A stretch of 64,000 bases of DNA from the IMG/VR virus record IMGVR_UViG_3300034683_000092, positions 32,584-96,583 of that record; one strand, 5' to 3'. This DNA comes from a virus. A program made the position numbers and the translations under genes. Position 1 is the stretch's first letter. Each line of letters opens with the position of its first letter. A model generated the notes under the pieces. That model did not search any database. It was not told the DNA's origin and saw only the letters and a list, made by a program, of their open reading frames with translations. Positions 57,101 to 63,074 of the stretch are shown one piece after another.

Positions 57101-58708
57101 ACCCAAATAAACTGGTTCACTCCACGAACCGTCTTTATACTGAGCCTGTATACCGAACCTATAATACTCATTTTTTCTAAATGATTTTATTGGAACTTGC
57201 AGGTTATCTATTGTTTTTGGTTCATAAGAATAGACGCTATTAGATTTGTTTCTATTTAATGAATCGCAAACAATTATGCTTTTATCGTTATGCCAGAATA
57301 TATCTACAATAGATTCTCTTCTTGTTACTAGAAACTTACTTATTTTTATATCGCTTGATGAATCGTTGCTGTATATCTGAGCGTCAACACCGCTTGCTAT
57401 TAACTCAATAGAGTGCTCACCAATAGAAGTATCTAATGGTGTTGATAATCCAGCTAATAAAATAGTACCATCTGTGAATTCATCAACCGTATAAGTGAAT
57501 TTATATAAAGTCCCGACAGTTAGTTTATCTTCTTGCATTAACGTGTATTGCCCAGTTAAATGCGCAACGTTATAAGAGCCATTAACTGATTGTTCTATAG
57601 CAACGCTACCTGATACATACCCAAATAGGTTATTAGAAAATATTGGATTTATAGTTATATTTGCGTCTTCATATAAATCATCTTCAATTATATCTTTTAT
57701 CTTAGGTCTTTTTATTGATATGTTACCAGCGAACAAAGTGCCTTCTTTTGAAGTTAAAGTTCCAACAACTAATTCATCACCTCCAACAAAAAGAATGTGA
57801 GTATCAGATATAGAAGATCCTTTTATCCCATCGTCTACTAATGTAATAGAGAATGCGTCTTCTGAAATGTTATCTGGTATTTTAATGTCTGCGACTATTC
57901 TACATTGTGCTGTTGTATCTTTGCTTGTTCTTATTACTGAATATACTCTTAAGTAATCAAATCCTGAATCTAAGTCGTTTATAGTTATAACAAAACTATT
58001 TTGAACGGTTTCATCTGGTGATGCGCCTCTATCTTCTTGTGTTAAATAAAACTGCTTTGATGTTTTGAATATGTTTGATTCGCTGCCATTTTTATTCCAA
58101 TAACTAAATGCGTATTGTATAACGCCAGATGGGAACTGACCACCTCCATATTCTTTTGTAATAGATATATCATCTACAAAGTTTATCTCTGGGCAAAAAT
58201 TAAAATTGTTTGCTAATGTGGATGGGTTTTGTATATTGATATATCTTGGCTGATTATAGTCGTCAGTCCAGTATACTTTTATTATATTCTCATTCTCATA
58301 ATTACCAATAGCTTCTATTGGGTCTTTAACACAAAAGTTTAAATTTCCATCAAATAACTTTTCATATATAAAATCATCTTCTTTATATATCTTATATATA
58401 TAATCACCACTAGGTGAATCGTCTCTATTTAAGTTCTTTGTAGAGAATACTACTAAGTATTTGTCTATAACACAAGTGCCTATTACAATACCTTGTATGT
58501 TGTCTATTTGAGATAGGCCGTCTTTGCTTTTTAAAGATAGCTTTTTAGTTCCTTTCTCATTTGAAAAAGAAAACATGTCTCCATTATTTGATTTGCTTAT
58601 AGATATATTATAATTGTCTCTAGAATGTTCGCTAGAAAACTTGCTTATATTTATATCTTTATTCATTCCTTTTACGGGAGATATTCTTATGGATTTTCTT
58701 TCTCTCAT
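54173..58708 (-). CDS. Tail muzzle / stabilisation protein (P22 gp10-like, crAss type), 1511 aa
   Basis: Begins ISPVKGMNKDINISKFSSEH, the usual opening of the crAss-phage 'stabilisation' protein, and continues as a long beta-rich chain with repeated strand-turn units (for example YWTDDYNQPRYINIQNP near residue 144), consistent with beta-propellers and jelly-roll-like segments. In crAss-like virions this protein forms the tail barrel/muzzle. Its place between connector genes and cargo genes is the expected one. Stop and next start overlap by one base. Confidence 0.7.
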   Translation of the reverse strand: MRERKSIRISPVKGMNKDINISKFSSEHSRDNYNISISKSNNGDMFSFSNEKGTKKLSLKSKDGLSQIDNIQGIVIGTCVIDKYLVVFSTKNLNRDDSPSGDYIYKIYKEDDFIYEKLFDGNLNFCVKDPIEAIGNYENENIIKVYWTDDYNQPRYINIQNPSTLANNFNFCPEINFVDDISITKEYGGGQFPSGVIQYAFSYWNKNGSESNIFKTSKQFYLTQEDRGASPDETVQNSFVITINDLDSGFDYLRVYSVIRTSKDTTAQCRIVADIKIPDNISEDAFSITLVDDGIKGSSISDTHILFVGGDELVVGTLTSKEGTLFAGNISIKRPKIKDIIEDDLYEDANITINPIFSNNLFGYVSGSVAIEQSVNGSYNVAHLTGQYTLMQEDKLTVGTLYKFTYTVDEFTDGTILLAGLSTPLDTSIGEHSIELIASGVDAQIYSNDSSSDIKISKFLVTRRESIVDIFWHNDKSIIVCDSLNRNKSNSVYSYEPKTIDNLQVPIKSFRKNEYYRFGIQAQYKDGSWSEPVYLGKEFKVPISYQSNKLDKNYGNFEFSINPVYGSIQNNAKFQNVISKLYSNGFKAIRPVFVDPKNSDKSIIAQGVITNTIANVSNRYRNSPFAVPDYLSRPNKEFINEWPAWPTINAGPMLVDPFSFLSYRGPGMNIGTKKYPYLKDSPTEIAMVSSSTGDPDFSSPYQYIIASDHVSITNSELSYPERYFIDKNVINLWTPEVNDSSIDSMLASCDKLRLRGVAFATAMAENYGSITNTDTKYDKNKAQTSLSYENISKFASTKLMYYKSPNATDETRLWDAKQLLYESSKVYSDKSISSIIFSGFNRMFLSSVDNSITDLNIYKPSIVRATDETIKYQQDSNDGDSGTIIYNNYVDEINALSTDQTLYINYKANNHILLSLGYSSDQPYQMLMPQFEVPGESRTEYNPQMLYPDTNSGLTKPFYRKSGGSKYYLPLLSTNTCFGYSYDSFTSLFPYGYFWIVDLVRDLHSSNYSIQYGGQEFINGNWIATEESLKSNIWIPCGQSLKLSDIINNGFTDLIEITEGNTFIQRYDVLRTTPRSSDSWQKNSNVLSFICESYSNLDGRYDKHRYESNSKYSTFETYGKYNDVYSQSNNYFKYQSLDHDLLDSDNMPSAFAITNEKSPGAKIDEWTSIQLGTTYFVDGTKGKISKLFTSGENILGFQNKGLFKIFFNSRVQVNTSDGVPIELASSAKIDSTRYISKEIGSDNKWSIDKFKDGVVFVDSNRQELFYTNGESLQSISETTGCSQWFKENIFYKDKRWNPIDFDVERVISDLSNNDVYIITKDDCIKYSDKLQAFEGRYSYDKTSFMDSINNSLIANRYTTDSHSDVYSMFDGDYNTFFGNKKDSHVELFINPDGVLDKIFDNIQWRADVFSYDSNSNEYNILVPEESFNSLSISNEYQNGFKYIMDNTKSTPVIEKGTTRRFRIWNSTLPREANSIHRIRNPWASLKLVYNNKFQSKPAKLVFHDLIITYTI

Positions 58709-58709
58709 A

Positions 58710-59408
58710 TTAATGCCTTTTTAATCTTTGCTCAGTACCAGTGTTTTTAAACCTATTGTAGAACTCTCTTCTTCTAGGTATAAGAGTATTCATCTGCGTA
58801 AAGATCCTTTCTGCATCACCAAGACTTAATCTATTCGCATTTGTGTCACACTGTCCAACCCGCCATGAATAATCCTGCTCTGCATTAGTAAAAGATTGAG
58901 CTGTTATTTTACCCATGTCAAAAAGTATAGTATAATGCTTTAATTTGATATACGCTTCTAGAGCAGACGTTGTTTTAGCATCTGACTGTATCATAGGGAA
59001 TCCTTCTTCGTCTATGTTTATAGCGTTATAAACGATGTTTATAGCACCTTCTTCTTTAGATAAAAAAATAAAATCTTTATTTATAGAATACGTTATATCT
59101 AAAGACTGTGTTTTTAGACTTGGATCGTTTTGCTCATTCGCAAATTGCATATTTGAATCACCAGATGTTCTAACTGGTATTCCATTAACAGATATGTTTA
59201 TCTCTGAGACAAAGTCATCAGGTAGTTTACATCTATATTTTGAAAACTTTGAATCGTATGATTTGTTTATAAAAAGATTGCTATTGCCAACAAGCTCCAT
59301 AAATTGAATCGCATAGTCTATAGCAGCTTCTAACTCAATATCTGCCATTAGTGGATTTCTCATCAGTCTATCCACTATAACTTTTATACTTATATATTTA
59401 CCTTCCAT
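58710..59408 (-). CDS. Connector (ring) protein candidate, 232 aa
   Basis: Soluble, mixed structure, beginning KYISIKVIVDRLMRNPLMAD with a long helix AAIDYAIQFMELVG. A beta-rich middle (YRCKLPDDFVSEINISVNG) and a helical end (AYIKLKHYTILFDMGKITAQ) are typical of head-tail connector proteins of crAss-like and podophage tails. It is followed by one base and then the muzzle gene. Identity is inferred from order and form. Confidence 0.6.
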   Translation of the reverse strand: MEGKYISIKVIVDRLMRNPLMADIELEAAIDYAIQFMELVGNSNLFINKSYDSKFSKYRCKLPDDFVSEINISVNGIPVRTSGDSNMQFANEQNDPSLKTQSLDITYSINKDFIFLSKEEGAINIVYNAINIDEEGFPMIQSDAKTTSALEAYIKLKHYTILFDMGKITAQSFTNAEQDYSWRVGQCDTNANRLSLGDAERIFTQMNTLIPRRREFYNRFKNTGTEQRLKRH

Positions 59409-59409
59409 A

Positions 59410-59886
59410 TTATTTTAAATCTACATATTGAGTACCATTTGATATAGCTCTTTTAAAGAGCGTTCTAGAGACTCTCATTTGCCATATTGAGCGATTCTTT
59501 ATATTACTAAACCTTGGGTCGTAACACACTTTAAAATACCTATCTGCAATACGCCTTACTAATGTTTTTTGCTCTTTAGACTCTTCGTCTTGCCTCCATA
59601 AAATGTTGGTTGCAGCCCAGTCTATTGGAGCTGTATATTTAATGCTACCATCTGGCATTATCTTAGGCTCTACAGTATAACTATAAAAAGTTATTTCTCC
59701 AATATAAAATGGCAAATCGATTGTTCCATCTCTAACAAACATATCACCTAGATAGCTATTTGCCCTAGATACTATGTTTGAAAAGTCATTTAATGACATA
59801 TAATAGCCATCTGGTTTATTTTTCATAAAATACTTATACGCATCAAGCATATTTAAACTCCATCTAGCTCTTGGTCTTGGTCTCAT
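59410..59886 (-). CDS. Connector / ring protein candidate, 158 aa
   Basis: Begins MRPRPRARWSLNMLDAYKYF and has a beta-rich middle (YIGEITFYSYTVEPKIMPD) and a basic helical end (RRIADRYFKVCYDP). Located between two other connector candidates, each separated by about one base, so a single structural operon. No enzyme motif. Confidence 0.6.
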   Translation of the reverse strand: MRPRPRARWSLNMLDAYKYFMKNKPDGYYMSLNDFSNIVSRANSYLGDMFVRDGTIDLPFYIGEITFYSYTVEPKIMPDGSIKYTAPIDWAATNILWRQDEESKEQKTLVRRIADRYFKVCYDPRFSNIKNRSIWQMRVSRTLFKRAISNGTQYVDLK

Positions 59887-60567
59887 TTATTGTTTTTTAT
59901 TTAAATCGTCTGATGCATTATTAACCTCGTCGCTGTTTAACCTGGAACTTCTTAAAAGCCTTTCTACAATGACTTCTATTAGAGTTGATTGTAACGAGTC
60001 TTCTAATGGAAATTCAATGTCTAGCATGTCAAATCCATTCTTATCTTCATTAAAGAAGAAAACCTCTCGTGGGTTATCAAATACAGCAGTTAGATTTACT
60101 GATTTTAAATACTGTATTGCATTTCCATTAGATTTTGCTATAAGCTTATTATTTTTATCTAAAGAGAAATAGATCATTTTGTTTAGAAATTGATTGTTTC
60201 CAACAAATCTAATTCTTTCGTATGGAACAAAAGACATGTGTATTCCATTTAAGTCATTACCAACTGAGCTAATAGATACGCTTGAGTCTAAAGCTCCAAT
60301 GCTTACCATTTGAGGAATATAAGAAGTGCTTATAAGCTCATTTGTAGACAGTCCTAAATCATCGTTTTTCTGCTCAAATGAGACTTTGACTGTTTGAGTA
60401 TTAGAACTAGGTATCCGTTTTCTTACATCTGAATACTTTTGTTTTAATAACATAGATCTATATTTATCGATTAAATAAGATATATGTGCATCGTTATATA
60501 GCGAATCGTCAGATGTCGCTCTTATTTGGTCTAGTATTATATATACTAATTCTCTGTATGTACTCAT
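59887..60567 (-). CDS. Connector / ring protein candidate downstream of the IscB insertion, 226 aa
   Basis: I take the ATG at 60567 (MSTYRELVYIILDQIRATSD); an in-frame TTG at 60582 would add five residues encoded by the iscB element end. The start has the helix-rich form (LYNDAHISYLIDKYRSMLLK) found in crAss-like connector proteins, followed by a beta-rich region. The stop codon of iscB overlaps this ATG (ATGA), so the element ends directly at this gene's start. Expression of this and all downstream late genes may now depend on transcription through iscB. Confidence 0.65.
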   Translation of the reverse strand: MSTYRELVYIILDQIRATSDDSLYNDAHISYLIDKYRSMLLKQKYSDVRKRIPSSNTQTVKVSFEQKNDDLGLSTNELISTSYIPQMVSIGALDSSVSISSVGNDLNGIHMSFVPYERIRFVGNNQFLNKMIYFSLDKNNKLIAKSNGNAIQYLKSVNLTAVFDNPREVFFFNEDKNGFDMLDIEFPLEDSLQSTLIEVIVERLLRSSRLNSDEVNNASDDLNKKQ

Positions 60568-61850
60568 ATTAAATTTCGGCAAGGAAACCCATGTATTGAT
60601 GCATGGGAGGAATTGCCACTATTCCTTCTTTCTATTAATAATGTTCTTCTTATTTCTACTAACCGTAATGTCTTGCAGTTGACACTGCCTTTGTCGACTT
60701 TGGTTCCGTTCAACCTGCGAATATCGAAATAACCACTCTTTCTTCTTCCGAACACATAAAACAGTTCTTTCTGATATTCCACTAAGTCAAACAGTCTAAA
60801 TCCTTTTACCGTGAAAGGAGCCTGATTGAGCTTCTTCTTGCCGCCTTTCAGAATATTAGCCTTATGTAACTGTCTGTTCTGACATCTTACTTTCCTTTGA
60901 TAGAAGTAATATCCAAGAGGCTTAGCTTGCGGGTTTCCGCTTATACAGCGAGCATCAACATAGTGCTCCTTTGGGAGCCCATTAACAATACGGGTATTCT
61001 TAGTGATATATCCGAATGTCATAGATACATTGGAATATATTTGCTTCAGTCTTTCAAGAAAAGCCCATCGCATAACGCCCATAAATGAGGCGTCTCGGAA
61101 TGAAGCCCCACGTTTCACCTTTAGCTCAAACTTACCAGAATGATAAGCCTTGTGACAGGTCTCGCACAACGTGATAAGGTTGCTTGGGCTATTGCCTCCA
61201 GTCTTTCTCGACTCAAGGTGGTGTACATTGAGAATCTTATTTCCGCTCTTCCCATGACAATGCTGGCATGTATGCCTGTCACGCCAAAGAACGTATTCAC
61301 GGATATTCCAAAATCCCATCTGCTCTCCATTCTGATAATCTTCGCCATCAACATTTGGATTCTTTATCTTCTGAATGTCAAAAGATGCAGTTTCGACGAC
61401 AATTTTTGATATAGGAAGTATTTTGTAAGCGTCCATCACAACCGTCAAGTGAGTCTGTATTTTGTTCTCGATAGACGGAGCCATCCATCCTTTATGCTTT
61501 GACGATACCCGATTATTAAATCGAGCCTTACGATAACGAAGCCTGCTTCTACGTGTTCTTCTCTGTTCTCTACGTGTAGAGATCTTATCCACAATGTCGT
61601 TCCTAAGCTCAACGTTTGCAGCATACAAATCTTTTTTATCTGTCGTAGCGCATACGCCTATGAATTTACTTCCTGCGTCTATTCCCAACGTTATTGGCTG
61701 CGTGATTTCAGTTGTATCATAGTCCAATTGAATTGTAAACGGAATATGTCGCACGACATGAGCAAGACCACTTTTCAACAGTCGTCTTACTTTTCCATGT
61801 CTATCTGTAGGCATCAATGCCTTCCCCTGTCTGTTTGTTACGTAAACCAT
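60564..61850 (-). CDS. iscB: IscB: RNA-guided HNH/RuvC DNA nuclease
   Basis: 428 aa, in the usual IscB order: PLMP domain (VTNRQGKALMPTDRHGKVRR), RuvC-I LGIDAGSKFIGV (D58), arginine-rich bridge helix (RREQRRTRRSRLRYRKAR, 93-110), RuvC-II IVVETASFD (E153), HNH with CQHC (195-198), HHLESRKTGG (H210, H211), N224 and CETC (229-232), and RuvC-III HYVDARCI (H296, D299). All catalytic residues are intact. The protein uses an omega RNA guide to nick or cut DNA and is the ancestor of Cas9. Its last codons run through the element's right end, and the TGA stop overlaps the ATG of the phage gene at 60567. The homing role is inferred from related elements. Confidence 0.93.
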   Translation of the reverse strand: MVYVTNRQGKALMPTDRHGKVRRLLKSGLAHVVRHIPFTIQLDYDTTEITQPITLGIDAGSKFIGVCATTDKKDLYAANVELRNDIVDKISTRREQRRTRRSRLRYRKARFNNRVSSKHKGWMAPSIENKIQTHLTVVMDAYKILPISKIVVETASFDIQKIKNPNVDGEDYQNGEQMGFWNIREYVLWRDRHTCQHCHGKSGNKILNVHHLESRKTGGNSPSNLITLCETCHKAYHSGKFELKVKRGASFRDASFMGVMRWAFLERLKQIYSNVSMTFGYITKNTRIVNGLPKEHYVDARCISGNPQAKPLGYYFYQRKVRCQNRQLHKANILKGGKKKLNQAPFTVKGFRLFDLVEYQKELFYVFGRRKSGYFDIRRLNGTKVDKGSVNCKTLRLVEIRRTLLIERRNSGNSSHASIHGFPCRNLI

Positions 61851-62100
61851 TATTGTTAATTTAAAATACTGTAAGTCGGATTTCTCCGTTAAATGCTCAT
61901 CGCCAATGTTATAGGGAGGTTTTGTGTGCCAGCAACACTGTTCCTACCTCACAGAACTGTTTAATCACTGACCGCAGAGCAAGGAACTTGAACAAACATT
62001 CCTTTGTGCCTATATATTCTACCCTAACGTAGCACCGAGGTGCTTAGGCTAATCAGTCAAGGCTTCTACAAGCCTGCCCCTTCAGGGGTGGGTAACTGAC
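60571..62100 (-). mobile_element. IscB element (IS200/IS605-type ends, no transposase) inserted in the late operon
   Basis: The DNA is richer in GC than the flanks. The right end has a subterminal hairpin at 60578-60617 (GGCAA...CCCATG/CATGGG...TTGCC in plus orientation). The left end has CCCC TTCA GGGG (62077-62088) and the sequence GGGTAACTGAC up to 62100, after which AT-rich phage DNA resumes. It carries iscB and omega RNA but no TnpA in the window, so it would need a transposase in trans. Exact ends are estimates to within about 10 bases. Confidence 0.75.
61851..62100 (-). ncRNA. omega RNA (HEARO-type) for IscB
   Basis: Directly upstream of iscB on the same strand. It carries the compact hairpins of this RNA class: CCCC/GGGG with a 4-base loop (62077-62088), AGGCTT/AAGCCT (62060-62065 with 62070-62075) and GCAC/GTGC with a 4-base loop (62032-62043), the last enclosed by CCTAA and TTAGG. 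The 5' end meets phage DNA at 62100. By the known IscB layout, the guide would be the roughly 16 bases just outside (62101-62116). The 3' boundary near the iscB start is not resolved. Confidence 0.85.
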
Positions 62101-62111
62101 ATTTATTATTA

Positions 62112-62127
62112 TAATTTTGCAAAATTA
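62112..62127 (-). promoter_or_regulatory. Perfect palindrome containing a Bacteroides -7 motif next to the omega RNA
   Basis: TAATTTTGCAAAATTA (16 bases) reads the same on both strands and contains TAATTTTG, which fits the Bacteroidota sigma-ABfr -7 element TAnnTTTG. On the minus strand, transcription would start about 7-10 bases further, close to the 5' end of the omega RNA. No clear -33 TTG at the right distance could be fixed. It may be a promoter, an operator, or both. Confidence 0.4.
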
Positions 62128-62155
62128 ATAAAACAATAACCAATTATCAACATGA

Positions 62156-62228
62156 TACAAAAAAAAATCACACTATATGATAAGATTTAAAACGCTATTT
62201 AACGCTAAATTTACTATATAGTGTGATT
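62156..62228 (-). terminator. Intrinsic terminator of the RT / HExxH operon
   Basis: AAATCACACTATAT (62164-62177) and ATATAGTGTGATTT (62215-62228) form a perfect 14-bp stem with a 37-base loop. On the minus strand the stem is followed by a T9 run (A9 on plus, 62158-62166, partly within the stem), and the element starts 5 bases after the stop of the gene at 62233. The loop holds two copies of AACGCTA-like sequence. It would stop transcription of the right-hand genes before IscB. Confidence 0.8.
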
Positions 62229-62232
62229 TATA

Positions 62233-62547
62233 TTATACCGTTTTCTTTTTAATAAAATAATTTTTATAAGAAAACTTAATTCTTTCATTCAGGTAATTGT
62301 CATTTGACTGATTCAAATATGCCTCACGTTCAAAAGGATTATCCTTGTATCCGTACAGAGCATAATAATAGATATATATTATATAAAACAATACATAATA
62401 TAATTCTTTCATTTGTGCCGTATGAATTAATTCGTGATTTATTATTTTCTTTGATATTTTAACTCCTTTTCTAGCAAATAAAACACCAAATAAGTTTATT
62501 GCAGAGAATCCTTTGAATGGAATAATGTTATTATATACTATCTTCAT
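62233..62547 (-). CDS. HExxH zinc metalloprotease-like protein, 104 aa
   Basis: HELIH at residues 38-42 in INHELIHTAQM is a zincin motif, with a downstream acidic FEREAY that could supply the third metal ligand. A hydrophobic Tyr-rich stretch (LFYIIYIYYYALYGY) follows the motif and may contact the membrane. Short proteins of this form are frequent in Bacteroidota genomes and their phages. Activity is not proven. Ends before the terminator at 62156-62228. Confidence 0.65.
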   Translation of the reverse strand: MKIVYNNIIPFKGFSAINLFGVLFARKGVKISKKIINHELIHTAQMKELYYVLFYIIYIYYYALYGYKDNPFEREAYLNQSNDNYLNERIKFSYKNYFIKKKTV

Positions 62548-62754
62548 TTTACAATATCTGCATTATTAAATTACTTACTATTATTTAGTACATAGTTAAA
62601 CAGTTCCTAACACTTAAATCAAAACTGAACGATAAAGCATTGTATATCACCAACTATTTGACTTATATAAATAAGTTACTCGCAACCTAATACGTATTAC
62701 CATTTGCTTTATTTATATCTTTATTATTTATTTAGTAATCAGTTTAGGCTTGAG
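62548..62754 (-). promoter_or_regulatory. Intergenic region with palindromes, possible promoter of the HExxH gene
   Basis: About 207 bases without an ORF. It holds the hairpin ACTTAT-ATAA-ATAAGT (62661-62676) and the palindrome TAATACGTATTA (62688-62699), which could be operators. Comparison with the variable end of the gene at 2067 showed no template repeat here. I see nothing else in it. Confidence 0.3.
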
Positions 62755-63060
62755 CTAAATGATTCCTGCCTCTGTGCACCAACGTTTAACGTCCTCTGAA
62801 TACCTATTAAACGCTAAGTAATCAGCATCCGTTTTATCTGCAATTCCTTTACGAAGAGCCGCTTCACGTGCATCATCGCTAAACTCTGCACGAATAAAAG
62901 CTGCAATTACCTTGTCACGAGTAACAGGATGTTCAACTCTCACAACTAAAGCTGAAACTTGATTGTCAGCTTCTTCTTGCACATTAAGGTGCACTAGGCT
63001 ATGCCCTGTACCTAAATCCTGAATAGTTTCAGGAATAGAATCGAAAATAAGTTTTTCCAT
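62755..63060 (-). CDS. Small protein next to the reverse transcriptase, 101 aa
   Basis: Alpha/beta protein with RVEHPVTRDKVIAAFIRAEF, then a segment ADKTDADYLAFNRYSEDVKR. The DNA is visibly less AT-rich than the phage genes around it. It starts 14 bases after the RT stop and is transcribed with it. It could be an accessory protein of the retroelement, but it lacks the helical-bundle character of known DGR accessory proteins (Avd), so I leave the role open. Confidence 0.55.
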   Translation of the reverse strand: MEKLIFDSIPETIQDLGTGHSLVHLNVQEEADNQVSALVVRVEHPVTRDKVIAAFIRAEFSDDAREAALRKGIADKTDADYLAFNRYSEDVKRWCTEAGII

Positions 63061-63074
63061 AATTTTTTTTTTAA

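Noticed and set aside
61121-61409. ORFs on both strands inside iscB
   Set aside because: They overlap a complete, motif-bearing iscB frame and have no recognisable features; shadows of the real gene.
60564-61850. Group I intron-type HNH homing endonuclease or TnpB
   Set aside because: The protein has the PLMP domain, a split RuvC site and an inserted HNH domain in IscB order, plus an omega RNA upstream; TnpB lacks HNH, and homing endonucleases lack RuvC.
62548-62754. Template repeat of the DGR
   Set aside because: Reading this region on the minus strand against the variable end of the gene at 2067 gave no shared block; the template probably lies outside the window.
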